Source: Bacillus subtilis (lineage in GTDB: Bacteria; Bacillota; Bacilli; Bacillales; Bacillaceae_C). From it: a stretch of DNA of 64,000 bases. Each line of letters starts with the position of its first letter. Position 1 is the stretch's first letter. The stretch covers positions 1 to 64,000 of the forward strand of contig NZ_VTQV01000012.1 in assembly GCF_008764245.1 (NCBI RefSeq), written 5' to 3'. Position numbers and translations under genes: made by a program. Below the pieces are notes generated by a model. The model did not search any database. It saw only the letters and a list, made by a program, of their open reading frames with translations, and had not been told where the DNA came from. This document shows, piece after piece, positions 1 to 7,431 of the stretch.

Positions 1-121
1 GATTTGCATACTTACTAACTGTACGTGGGTCAACTTCCATTCTCCTTGCCACATCGGCATAGGTTTCCCCTTTTTGATTTACCTCATGTCTGATATAATC
101 AATTTGTGCCACTGCTAACAT
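1..121 (-). CDS. istA: IS21-like transposase (IstA type), N-terminal fragment cut by the window edge
   Basis: The first 40 codons of a minus-strand gene run off the left edge. They start at ATG 121 with a GGAGGA ribosome site about 9 bases upstream. The translation begins MLAVAQIDYIRHEV and continues with a helix-turn-helix stretch (ETYADVARRMEVDPRTVSKY). This is how IS21-family IstA proteins begin: a resolvase-like HTH that binds the element ends, followed by a DDE integrase core that lies outside the window. IstA normally works with the AAA+ helper IstB. Family assignment rests only on the N-terminus. I cannot tell whether the element is intact, and I could not define its terminal inverted repeat. 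Confidence 0.7.
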   Translation of the reverse strand, partial: MLAVAQIDYIRHEVNQKGETYADVARRMEVDPRTVSKYAN

Positions 122-197
122 CTCCTAATATCCTCCTGTCGAACGTTGTTGGTCCAACGAGGAGTTTAAAGTTATTTGGGGGAGTTGGCAAGTGGCT

Positions 198-242
198 CAT
201 TTAATTTATGTATGGCCCTACGGGCCATACATAAATTAAATG
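198..242. repeat. Perfect 21-bp inverted repeat (hairpin) between the transposase and the next gene
   Basis: Arms 198-218 and 222-242 are perfectly complementary around a 3-base loop. The core is ATGTATGGCCC / GGGCCATACAT, flanked by an AT-rich stretch. There is no T-run on either side, so it is not a standard terminator. It lies between the start of the IS21-like gene and the end of the gene at 428. It could shield the transposase from read-through, or be a separate small palindromic element. The rest of 122-427 holds nothing else I recognise. Confidence 0.75.
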
Positions 243-427
243 CCAAAACCTACATTATTAGTTTGCCATAAACAATTTTGGTCGAACTGTATTGATAATC
301 GATCATTATAAGGTTTTTTAGAGAAAAGTATTAATATGTTATTTTTGCAGTGTCCCTTTTTAAAAATATAGATGCCTCATATCATTTTCCATATTTTGTT
401 CAAAAGGAAACCCCACTGATGAACGTT

Positions 428-1831
428 TTACTTTGTGTCTTCCCAAGCTTCAAATGAAAATGGAATATGAAGCATCTTAGCCGTTAACTCGTCGTAAGAT
501 ACTAAATCTTTTTTTGAGAGCTCTTTTAAAGAGCGTTTCCCCATCGCTCTTAATGCCATTTTCATTTCTTCAATACTGGCTGTTAAGAATTTTTCTGCTG
601 ATTGCGTGCCTTCGTCGATCTTAAATTGATTCTTGAATTTCCCTTCATTCCAAACAACTTGTGTAGGCGGTTCAAAAGGTAAGGCCTTCAGAGATTGAGA
701 ATGTGCAACTGTAAATAAAATGGTTGAACCTATATAGACAGCATCCGCACCTAGTGCAAGTATTTTTAGAAAATGCCCTGGTACAAATAATCCTCCTGAT
801 ACAATTAAACTAATTTGTTCCTTTCTTTTTCTTTTCTTCAGATGATTGGCTGCCCGGAACACCGCATGTAATGTCGGAATTCCAAAATCATCAGATAAAA
901 TTGGCGGGGCACCATGGGTTGCTGCTTGTCCCCCGTCAATTGCAATATAATCAACCCCAATGTAAATTAAATGATCAATATCTTCTTCAATTTTTCCACC
1001 TGCACCAATTTTTGCTCCAATTGGAACGCCCCCTGTTAAGTTTCGAAGCTCATCAACAAGTTCTTTCAAATCATCTAGTGTTTGATCTTCATAAAAATTA
1101 TCATAAATGACAGCATCCTCATCTTCCTTTAATCCCATTATATTACGGGCACGACCTGTTAAATTTTCAGGTGAAATTTTTCCTCCCGTTCCCAATAAGG
1201 CACCCTGTCCTAATTTAACCTCAACCATATCAGCTCGTTTAATAAGATCCTCTTCCTTTGACCATTCTGTTTTAGAAAACTGTAAAATATACTTTCCAGC
1301 AGTATCTAATTCCTCCGGCAAGACTCCGCCTTCACCAGAGTTAATGGCCGTTCCTACATTTTTAGCGGCCCCTGCCAAAGAAAGTCTCACTTCCTCACTT
1401 AGTGCGACACCATAGGCCATGCCACTAATAATAAGCGGAATTTTTATTTTCATCGGCTTTTTTGCTTTTGGCCCAATGGTAACGGCAACATCTACTTCTT
1501 CCTCCCCATCTATGGGAAATGGAGACGTTTGAGCAGGGATAAATGTAATCGGATCTAAATTCGGCCACTTTTTTGAAGAACCAAGCGGACGATGGAGAAC
1601 ATCGCCTGTTTCTGCACGTAGACTATTTTCCAATATATTTTGAATCCCCATATGTCGTAGTCCCGGTAGTAACTCTATTATATTTTCTTGATAACTGTCG
1701 GTTAGAATGATTTTTCCCATTTGTTTAACCACTCGTTTCATGATCCAACGCCAGCCAATAAGTATGAATAAAATAAGGACAAATAATATGGATAACAGCA
1801 CAAAAGACACATAATATAAAAAGTTCGGCAT
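428..1831 (-). CDS. Glutamate synthase-like FMN-binding domain protein, membrane-anchored, cysteine-free
   Basis: About 467 residues. One N-terminal membrane segment (about residues 4-26) is followed by a TIM-barrel of the glutamate-synthase central/FMN type. Visible motifs are IPLIISGMAYG, a glycine-rich NSGEGG, GVPIGAKIGAGGK, AIDGGQAATHGAPP and a phosphate-binding SGG...GADAVYIGS near the C-terminus. The relatives include B. subtilis YerD. In GltB proteins a cysteine cluster binds Fe-S. This protein contains no cysteine at all, so no such cluster is possible and a true glutamate synthase reaction is unlikely; I infer an unknown FMN-dependent oxidoreductase. I chose the second in-frame ATG because GGGAGAAG sits 7 bases before it and nothing resembling a ribosome site precedes the first ATG (1846). 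Confidence 0.8.
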   Translation of the reverse strand: MPNFLYYVSFVLLSILFVLILFILIGWRWIMKRVVKQMGKIILTDSYQENIIELLPGLRHMGIQNILENSLRAETGDVLHRPLGSSKKWPNLDPITFIPAQTSPFPIDGEEEVDVAVTIGPKAKKPMKIKIPLIISGMAYGVALSEEVRLSLAGAAKNVGTAINSGEGGVLPEELDTAGKYILQFSKTEWSKEEDLIKRADMVEVKLGQGALLGTGGKISPENLTGRARNIMGLKEDEDAVIYDNFYEDQTLDDLKELVDELRNLTGGVPIGAKIGAGGKIEEDIDHLIYIGVDYIAIDGGQAATHGAPPILSDDFGIPTLHAVFRAANHLKKRKRKEQISLIVSGGLFVPGHFLKILALGADAVYIGSTILFTVAHSQSLKALPFEPPTQVVWNEGKFKNQFKIDEGTQSAEKFLTASIEEMKMALRAMGKRSLKELSKKDLVSYDELTAKMLHIPFSFEAWEDTK

Positions 1832-2061
1832 AATCACTTCTCCCATATGGTATAAATTAAGCGGTCATTTTCCCATTATTGCCCAAAGAGGAGAAATAGT
1901 TATCATTTAAATAGCCTACATTGTGGAAAAAGAGAAGGTATTAAACTGTTCTTTACGGAAAGACTACAAAAGATCTTTAAATTTTAGTTGATCACTTTTA
2001 CTCTAAACTTAAAATTTCTCTAACTTTTGGAGTCATTTTCTTGTAAGAAGGAGGTCATTTA

Positions 2062-2808
2062 ATGGACTTATTAATTGATAGCAATCATCGGCCTTTTCCA
2101 TTACCTTCAAAAAAGTGGATTATGCGACAATCATGGAGAAATCTATTGTTTTTGCATTGGCCTGTTCCACTGGAAAAACTACGTCCACATATTCCTTCTT
2201 CATTACAAATTGACACCTTTCATGGATCCGCATGGTTAGGCCTCATTTTATTCGTGATAGAGGGAATTTATCCACTTGGAATATCAAAATTTTCCCTTAC
2301 CCCTAAATTTCCAGAAATTAATGTAAGGACATATGTCAAATACAACGAAAAACCCGGTATCTATTTTATGTCTATTGATGTTGAGAACTGGGCGTCCTTA
2401 AAGATAGCTAAGAACTGGTATCATTTACCCTATCATTCGGCGAAAATTTCTTTTGGGAAGCAAGGTCAAACCTTTTATTGCCATAGCATTCGTAAAGAAA
2501 ATGGTAATACTCCTGTATCATTTAAAGGCCAATATGGTCCTATATCAGAAGTTTATTATCCAAAGGAAGGGACGCTAGATCACTGGTTCACTGAGCGCTA
2601 TTGTTTATATAGTTCGAATAACGGAGTCAACATTTATTGCGGTGAAATACACCACCGACCTTGGCCATTACAAAAAGCAGAGATAGAAGTAGATAAGAAT
2701 ACCCTTTTTACATCTTATCAATTTGATCTTTCTGAAATAAAACCACTCGCTCATTTCTCAACAGGAGTGGATTCGCTAATGTGGAATATAAAAAGAATAC
2801 GGATTTAA
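2062..2808 (+). CDS. yqjF: YqjF-type DUF2071 protein
   Basis: 248 residues with the typical DUF2071 opening (WIMRQSWRNLLFLHWPVP, then LRPHIPSSLQIDTF), GSAWLGLILF, and the NVRTYV stretch. The family has an acetoacetate-decarboxylase-like fold; no reaction is established and I do not assign one. The length is normal for YqjF. Ribosome site AAGGAGG is 7 bases before the ATG. The next gene starts 46 bases downstream on the same strand with its own ribosome site, so the two may be cotranscribed. YqjF is my best family match; the biological role is unknown. Confidence 0.75.
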   Translation: MDLLIDSNHRPFPLPSKKWIMRQSWRNLLFLHWPVPLEKLRPHIPSSLQIDTFHGSAWLGLILFVIEGIYPLGISKFSLTPKFPEINVRTYVKYNEKPGIYFMSIDVENWASLKIAKNWYHLPYHSAKISFGKQGQTFYCHSIRKENGNTPVSFKGQYGPISEVYYPKEGTLDHWFTERYCLYSSNNGVNIYCGEIHHRPWPLQKAEIEVDKNTLFTSYQFDLSEIKPLAHFSTGVDSLMWNIKRIRI

Positions 2809-2854
2809 CGAGTTTCGTTTAAAGAAATTCATTTTTAGGAGGAGCCTGAGTTTA

Positions 2855-3325
2855 ATGGTTAAGTTTAATAAGAAAATTGCATTTTCGCTCGCCACATTAA
2901 TTTTGCCTTGGCTAACTGTTCCTTTTATGGGGAAAAGAAATTTTTTAAGGTTTTTGCCTGTTGCAAGTTTTATCAATTTATTTTTAAGCGTATTTAGCCT
3001 CATCTGTAACAAGAAGAAATGGTGGAAAACGAATAATCCTATATCTCCAGGGCCAATCGATTTTACATATATTTTAGGTCCTTATTTTGTCGCAACACTA
3101 TGGATATTTAAATTAACATATGGGAATTTCCGCAAGTACTTAATCACAAATATGGTATTGGATTTAATTAACGCCTATCCTATGCCTTATATTGGAAACA
3201 AGTTTGGCATTGTCAAATTTAAAAAGATGACACATACTGGTTGGTATATTATTAATGTATCCTTAGCCATTATAATCTATGGCTTTCAGGCACTTGTAGA
3301 AAAAGCGATTAGAAAAAGCAATTGA
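2855..3325 (+). CDS. Small membrane protein of unknown function
   Basis: 156 residues that I do not recognise as a named family. Hydropathy suggests four membrane segments: near residues 8-25, 32-52, 70-85 and 128-146. A basic loop (CNKKKWWKTN) is followed by the segment SPGPIDFTYILGPYFVATLWIF, which is aromatic-rich. The C-terminus is basic. The ribosome site AGGAGG lies 10 bases before the ATG. It follows the DUF2071 gene by 46 bases and precedes a bidirectional terminator, so a two-gene unit is likely. Confidence 0.65.
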   Translation: MVKFNKKIAFSLATLILPWLTVPFMGKRNFLRFLPVASFINLFLSVFSLICNKKKWWKTNNPISPGPIDFTYILGPYFVATLWIFKLTYGNFRKYLITNMVLDLINAYPMPYIGNKFGIVKFKKMTHTGWYIINVSLAIIIYGFQALVEKAIRKSN

Positions 3326-3350
3326 TTTTAACAAATACTAAGTTTAAATC

Positions 3351-3382
3351 AAGTAAGAAGCAAAACGTCATTGCTTTTACTT
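3351..3382 (+). terminator. Weak hairpin after the small membrane protein gene
   Basis: AAGTAA-GA-AGCAA pairs with TTGCT-T-TTACTT around a 7-base loop, with a small internal mismatch. It begins 25 bases after the stop codon at 3325. The following AATAAAAG has no proper T-run, so termination is uncertain; a stronger hairpin follows at 3484. Confidence 0.35.
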
Positions 3383-3483
3383 AATAAAAGTGAATAGTTT
3401 TAAGATGTCTGTTTTCATTTATATTCGTAAATACTTGGTTCTAAAATCATAGATTTCGCCTACCCCAATAAGCTTAAACCCCA

Positions 3484-3519
3484 AAATCCTCAACCTTGAA
3501 CAAAGTTGAGGATTTTTCT
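3484..3519. terminator. Bidirectional terminator between convergent genes
   Basis: AATCCTCAAC / GTTGAGGATT is a perfect 10-bp stem with a 10-base loop. On the plus strand it is followed by TTTTCTC. It begins seven bases beyond the stop codon of the minus-strand MutS2-like gene at 3526 and 160 bases after the plus-strand membrane protein gene, so it can serve both. Confidence 0.85.
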
Positions 3520-3525
3520 CATTAC

Positions 3526-5430
3526 TTATTTTTGCTTATTTCTTCGTATTTCCTTATTGACATTGCGAAGGGCTTTTTTTGAGCCTCGTTCAATATCATG
3601 ATTTCGTTTTCGGGTTTTATAATCAATAAATAAAGTGTCTACATCATAACCTTCTGGATATAACTCAGCAGCTTTTAAGTCTAAAACCAATCGCTTTTCA
3701 TTGACTTCAATAAATTGATTTCGATAAAACACAGTAACGTTATGATATTCGTCTTTTTCCTTGTATACAATCCCGATGTCGTCGTGGTCTAGCAGTTTTA
3801 CACGATCTCCTTTTTGATAATCGATATGAGTTTCTACTTTTTCAACAACTGGTTTTGGCTTTCGAACTTTACTTTCATTTATTCGTTCTAAGCGATATTC
3901 TTTATTTTTCATATAGTCTTCTGCTCTTCTTAGAACATTTTCTGGTACATTCATCTTTCTCGAAATCCATAAGGCATTACTATCTCCAGATTGGCCGATG
4001 AGCAGTTTATATAAGGGTTCAAGTGTTTCATGGTCAAATTGCATAGCAGCGTTCATAAAGTCATTATGCAATTCGGAAAAGCGTTTAATTTCTCCATAAT
4101 GCGTCGTCGCAACGGTTATACATCCTTTAAGATAAAATTCTTCCAATAGAGAAATGGCTAACGCGGCCCCTTCATTAGGTTCTGTTCCGCTGCCAATCTC
4201 ATCAAATAGTAGCAGTGTATTATTGTTTACAGATTGCAGGATTTCCGATAAGTTCTTCATGTGAGAAGAGAACGTACTAAGGGCATTTTCTAGACTCTGA
4301 TTATCGCCAATATCCACAAAAATACGGTCAAATACTGCAATTTGAGTTTCTTTCGAAGCTGAAATATGAAACCCGGACATTGCTGCCAAAGTGACAAGCC
4401 CAATTGTTTTCAGTACTATTGTTTTTCCGCCAGCATTAGGACCAGTTATTATCAAACTGCGGTAACTACTTCCAATTTGAAATTGAAGCGGAACAATATG
4501 ACCTGATAATAACGGATGCTTGCAATCAACTAATTTAATATCCCCGTGTTCATTAATATTTGGCTCAATCCCATTCATAGATTTGCTATATTTCGCTTTA
4601 GCAAAAATCATATCGTATTGGGATATAAGCTCAATATTGATTTTAATCGGTTGAAGATTTTCCGCCACTAGCCCTGTTAAAGTAGCGAGTATTTGATATT
4701 CCAACATGTCCTCTTCGGACTTTAATGTCGCTAATTCCACACTTAACTTTCCTACCACATTAGGTTCCATAAAGACTGTTGAACCTTTAGAAGATATTTC
4801 AATAACGCTACCATGTACGTGGTTTTTGTATGAAGCTTTTATCGGTATTGTATAGCGATCATCTTTAACGCTAATAACGAATTCCTGAATATATTTTTTA
4901 TTAACACTGCTGTTTAGGAACTTATTCAATCGGTCTTTAATTTTTTGTTCAGTGGATTCGATCTGGAAACGAACACGTTTGAGTTCTTTACTGGCAGCCG
5001 AATCAACCTGATTATTTTTAATAGAAAAATTAATTTCCTCTTCTATCCCCACGAACTCTGTCATGGAATTAGCATACATCGCTAATGTCGGTGCCAACAT
5101 TTCTTTGTTACACATGAAAGTTTTAATCCTCCGGCAGCTCCTTAAAAAGTCGGAAAAACGGAAAAGCTCCTCTGGATCTAAAATGATGCCCTTATCTAAT
5201 TTGTCGATGGTATGTTCAATGTTGGAAATCCCGATAAATGGTACGTTTCCTCCTGCATCCAAAATGGTACGCGCTTCGGTGGTTTCAGTTAATCGATGTT
5301 TTACTACCTTTAGATTAGAACTTGGAGTTAATGTATCCATTAATTGTTGTCCAAGTCCGCTCACACAATACGATTTTACAATTTCTTTTAGCTCGTTGTA
5401 TTGTAATTTTTCAAAAGTATTTTCATTCAT
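3526..5430 (-). CDS. MutS2-family ATPase, short form: KOW-like domain present, Smr domain absent
   Basis: 634 residues. The N-terminus (EKLQYNELKEIVKSYCVSG) and the lever/clamp region resemble MutS2. The ABC-type ATPase shows Walker A GPNAGGKT near residue 330, Walker B LLLFDEIGSGTEPNEG near 405 and the switch THYGEIKRF. After a very short linker comes a KOW/SH3-like stretch (KGDRVKLLDHDDIGIVY) near residue 535, then a basic tail. Canonical MutS2 (about 785 residues) has a longer coiled coil and a C-terminal Smr nuclease-type domain; both are missing. MutS2 of B. subtilis (RqcU) splits collided ribosomes and uses KOW and Smr parts to bind them. I infer a ribosome-related role for this paralogue because KOW is kept and the leader looks like a translation-sensing attenuator. 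A mismatch-repair or recombination role remains possible. GGAG lies 9 bases before the ATG. Confidence 0.85.
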   Translation of the reverse strand: MNENTFEKLQYNELKEIVKSYCVSGLGQQLMDTLTPSSNLKVVKHRLTETTEARTILDAGGNVPFIGISNIEHTIDKLDKGIILDPEELFRFSDFLRSCRRIKTFMCNKEMLAPTLAMYANSMTEFVGIEEEINFSIKNNQVDSAASKELKRVRFQIESTEQKIKDRLNKFLNSSVNKKYIQEFVISVKDDRYTIPIKASYKNHVHGSVIEISSKGSTVFMEPNVVGKLSVELATLKSEEDMLEYQILATLTGLVAENLQPIKINIELISQYDMIFAKAKYSKSMNGIEPNINEHGDIKLVDCKHPLLSGHIVPLQFQIGSSYRSLIITGPNAGGKTIVLKTIGLVTLAAMSGFHISASKETQIAVFDRIFVDIGDNQSLENALSTFSSHMKNLSEILQSVNNNTLLLFDEIGSGTEPNEGAALAISLLEEFYLKGCITVATTHYGEIKRFSELHNDFMNAAMQFDHETLEPLYKLLIGQSGDSNALWISRKMNVPENVLRRAEDYMKNKEYRLERINESKVRKPKPVVEKVETHIDYQKGDRVKLLDHDDIGIVYKEKDEYHNVTVFYRNQFIEVNEKRLVLDLKAAELYPEGYDVDTLFIDYKTRKRNHDIERGSKKALRNVNKEIRRNKQK

Positions 5431-5466
5431 ATTTTCATTCTCCTCAATGTGATGATTTAATCAGCA

Positions 5467-5635
5467 ATGAAGATACCTAACAGGATTCCAATGAGTTTTA
5501 ACAAAAATAAAAAAAGCTGCGGCAGACACCACAGCTTACATTACAAAACAAAAAAATACATCAAAAAACGTTAATAACAAACGTTTTAATTATGAAATGA
5601 TGCGTTTGATTGTAAAGTATGGTAGGTATCTTCAT
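5467..5635. repeat. 13-bp inverted repeat enclosing the leader terminators
   Basis: ATGAAGATACCTA (plus strand 5467-5479) is the exact reverse complement of TAGGTATCTTCAT (5623-5635). The arms enclose both terminator-like hairpins of the leader. The 3' arm is transcribed only after the terminators, so this stem could form only in read-through RNA, where it might stabilise the message or present the downstream ribosome site. Confidence 0.8.
5508..5536 (-). terminator. Intrinsic terminator inside the leader of the MutS2-type gene
   Basis: On the minus strand AGCTGTGG pairs with CCGCAGCT (one G-U pair) around TGTCTG and is followed by seven Ts (stem 5515-5536, T-run 5508-5514). It lies about 80 bases before the start codon, so it must be bypassed for expression. 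A second, AT-rich hairpin with a T-run lies just upstream at 5565-5587. Confidence 0.8.
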
Positions 5636-5728
5636 AGGTGGAAATAAGCCCATAACAAACTAAGGGTTGCGAAAAGCACTAAAATCCCCTGCTGTTAATA
5701 CTTACTTATTTCCTTATAATACATTTTC

Positions 5729-5752
5729 CTATTCAGAAACTACCGCACTCAC
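5729..5752 (-). CDS. Putative 7-residue leader peptide
   Basis: GTG start followed by six codons and TAG; the peptide would read MSAVVSE. The ribosome site AAGGGG lies 8 bases upstream. It opens about 45 nt after the predicted transcription start and precedes the stems and terminators of the leader. The short length, good ribosome site and position suggest a regulatory peptide. It could be chance, since seven codons carry no coding statistics. Confidence 0.4.
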   Translation of the reverse strand: MSAVVSE

Positions 5753-5804
5753 AAAATGCACCCCTTATTATTTATATGCTCATTGAAATTGGCTTTACTG
5801 TTTT

Positions 5805-5833
5805 ATTATACTTTGTGAGACGGAAAAAGTAAA
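5805..5833 (-). promoter_or_regulatory. Sigma-A-type promoter for the MutS2-type gene leader
   Basis: On the minus strand TTTACT (-35, 5828-5833) and a perfect TATAAT (-10, 5805-5810) are separated by exactly 17 bases. The predicted start near 5797 gives a leader of about 370 nt. This supports a long regulated 5' region rather than read-through from the acetyltransferase gene upstream. Confidence 0.6.
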
Positions 5834-5899
5834 GAATAATCAAATATTTTAGTTCTTAGAACCCGTTTGTTTAAGAAGAATCTTGTGTATAAACACGCC

Positions 5900-6574
5900 T
5901 TATTTCATATGAATGTCTGTTCCATACCTTATCAAATGTAGTTTTCTTGCTACAGATTGGGATGCAAAATTGTCCCATGAAGTACTATATAATGCAATCC
6001 GTCCCTGTTTTTGTATCTCAGCTGCCCAAGCATTTGAAACATCTACAGCATACCCTTTGCCACGATAAGATTTAGTAGTATGCAGACTAGCTTCGGCGCA
6101 AATAGATGTTTGTCGAGCACTACAACACAAGGAAACAGCAGATCCATTTCGAACAACTGCAAAACAAGGCTGTGTAAATTCCAGGTCATCTAGGAAATCG
6201 GGAAAATGGGAACGGAGCAGTTCCTTGTTTGACTCGGTTATTTGTATCGTCTGTGTTGACTTACCTCTCAAATCGGGGAATAAAAAAGCAGGTCCTACCC
6301 AAAAGTTATTGATTTGTTGTTCCACACTCAAAACTCCGATTATTTTTCCTAATTGGATGCCAGAGTCTTTACTAGTCAATCGTTCTAACCTCTCTAAAAG
6401 ACTCTTACTCAGGATGCTTGAATACCTTATTAAATTCCCCTGTTGGGTACCACCAATAAAAATACGCGGTGCATCATCGTATGGTGGCTCATTTACGACT
6501 GTCATACGATTTTTATCATCGTGTTTAAATAACACGTTTACATGATAATCCATCAATTCTAAATCAGATAACAA
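5900..6574 (-). CDS. GNAT-family N-acetyltransferase
   Basis: 225 residues including the TTG start. The C-terminal third carries the GNAT acetyl-CoA site: AEASLHTTKSYRGKGYAVDVSNAWA with the RGKGYA pyrophosphate loop (about residues 165-185), followed by LYSTSWDNFASQSVARKL, the typical end of this GNAT subgroup. The N-terminal half (FGG-type region, PAFLFPD) is variable and gives no substrate. The start is TTG, preceded by GGGGGTG 5 bases upstream; the later ATG at codon 8 has no ribosome site. It is followed by the promoter and leader of the MutS2-like gene. Confidence 0.75.
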   Translation of the reverse strand: MLSDLELMDYHVNVLFKHDDKNRMTVVNEPPYDDAPRIFIGGTQQGNLIRYSSILSKSLLERLERLTSKDSGIQLGKIIGVLSVEQQINNFWVGPAFLFPDLRGKSTQTIQITESNKELLRSHFPDFLDDLEFTQPCFAVVRNGSAVSLCCSARQTSICAEASLHTTKSYRGKGYAVDVSNAWAAEIQKQGRIALYSTSWDNFASQSVARKLHLIRYGTDIHMK

Positions 6575-6675
6575 TAAAACACCCCCATAGAATTCTTTTC
6601 TTGTTAAACAAAATGGACCGAATACGGCACAGTTTGTTCCAGAATTGCGCTCGATTGCTTAACTTTTGTATCACA

Positions 6676-7224
6676 TCATATCGTGAGTAAAGAAGATTTC
6701 TTTTCAATTATAGCTTTTATTGCTGAAACACTTTCTTCGGTAGATTGATTTGTTGTCTCGATAATATTGGATTCATAGGTACCCAAATCGTTAAATTGCT
6801 CCCACATTTTTTCTACCAATTCAATGTTGTCATTTTCGTCTAATTTAGTGCGATTGATTGCTCGTTTCATTGTTTCTTCTTTTGTCGCTCTTAAGACAAT
6901 GTAATGTACTTCGAAATTATCTTGTACAACATTTAACCACGGATTTAAAAACCAAGGACCAACAATTCCATCAATAATCACATCGTAACCACCCCGTGCA
7001 AAGCGTTTTGCAGCTTCTAAAAAAGCTTCAATAACAATTAGGTTTTGTTCTTGTGATTCCGGTAAAAATGGAGGTATCGCCCCCTTTTGAATATAGTGAT
7101 AAAAATCATCCGTGTGCATATGTACAGCTTTTGGTAAGCTAGATTCTTTAGCAACAATGGACGCCGTCGTACTTTTACCTGTTCCTGGTGGACCAGTAAT
7201 TATAATAATTCTGCCTTGTTTCAA
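6676..7224 (-). CDS. P-loop NTPase, small-molecule kinase-like (AAA/zeta-type fold)
   Basis: About 182 residues. Walker A is ITGPPGTGKSTTA at the N-terminus. HMHTDDFYHYI (about 36-46) fits the second acidic motif of shikimate-kinase and zeta-toxin-like kinases, and VIIDGIVGPWFL a Walker-B-like strand. A later lid region carries arginines (KRAINRTK). Many Bacillus homologues are annotated only as AAA family ATPase; the substrate is unknown. I favour the TTG at 7224 because GGGGGG lies 6 bases before it; the longer frame from TTG 7248 lacks a ribosome site. No antitoxin-like partner is adjacent, which argues against a toxin. Confidence 0.65.
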   Translation of the reverse strand: MKQGRIIIITGPPGTGKSTTASIVAKESSLPKAVHMHTDDFYHYIQKGAIPPFLPESQEQNLIVIEAFLEAAKRFARGGYDVIIDGIVGPWFLNPWLNVVQDNFEVHYIVLRATKEETMKRAINRTKLDENDNIELVEKMWEQFNDLGTYESNIIETTNQSTEESVSAIKAIIEKKSSLLTI

Positions 7225-7334
7225 AAGTATCCCCCCCTGTTTAACCAAATCGCCCGATTGCGGAATAGAGTGAATGAAGCTTTTGCTAATTTTTTATAAA
7301 GTAGTATTTGTTATGTAGGAACATCTTTCTCCTA

Positions 7335-7378
7335 GCGGCACATAGCAAAGAACGTTGCAAAGCAACGTCTTTATGCCG
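7335..7378. repeat. Long interrupted hairpin downstream of alaT
   Basis: CGGCA...AAAGAACGTTGC and GCAACGTCTTT.TGCCG form a long interrupted stem around an AAA loop. The arms are AACGTTGC/GCAACGT, AAAG/CTTT and CGGCA/TGCCG. It lies 54 bases beyond the alaT stop. There is no T-run on either strand, so it is either an unusual transcript end or a small palindromic repeat. Confidence 0.5.
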
Positions 7379-7431
7379 AAAATACCCATTTAATTAGCAT
7401 TGGGGTAATCATTCTGTTTATCCAATTAAAT

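Larger units (their letters stand above)
5437..5797 (-). promoter_or_regulatory. Attenuator-like 5' leader of the MutS2-type gene
   Basis: About 370 nt between a sigma-A promoter (5805-5833) and the start at 5430. In transcript order it holds: a short ORF (5729-5752) with its own ribosome site; a 9-10 bp stem GGAAATAAG / CTTATTTCC (about 5715-5640); a 13-bp arm ATGAAGATACCTA (5635-5623); an AT-rich hairpin AAAACGTT / AACGTTTT with T-run (5587-5565); a GC-rich terminator hairpin (5536-5508); and the complementary 13-bp arm TAGGTATCTTCAT (5479-5467). This order of short ORF, alternative stems and terminator is typical of leaders that control antibiotic-resistance and ribosome-rescue genes by ribosome stalling. 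The inducer is unknown, and I could not work out a convincing antiterminator pairing by eye. Confidence 0.6.

Noticed and set aside
2776-3012. Minus-strand frame opposite the small membrane protein gene
   Set aside because: The plus-strand frame has a strong AGGAGG site and membrane segments; the opposite frame has neither and is a shadow.
6676-7224. Zeta-toxin-type toxin
   Set aside because: The kinase fold is similar, but no antitoxin-like gene is adjacent and such single P-loop kinases are common in Bacillus.
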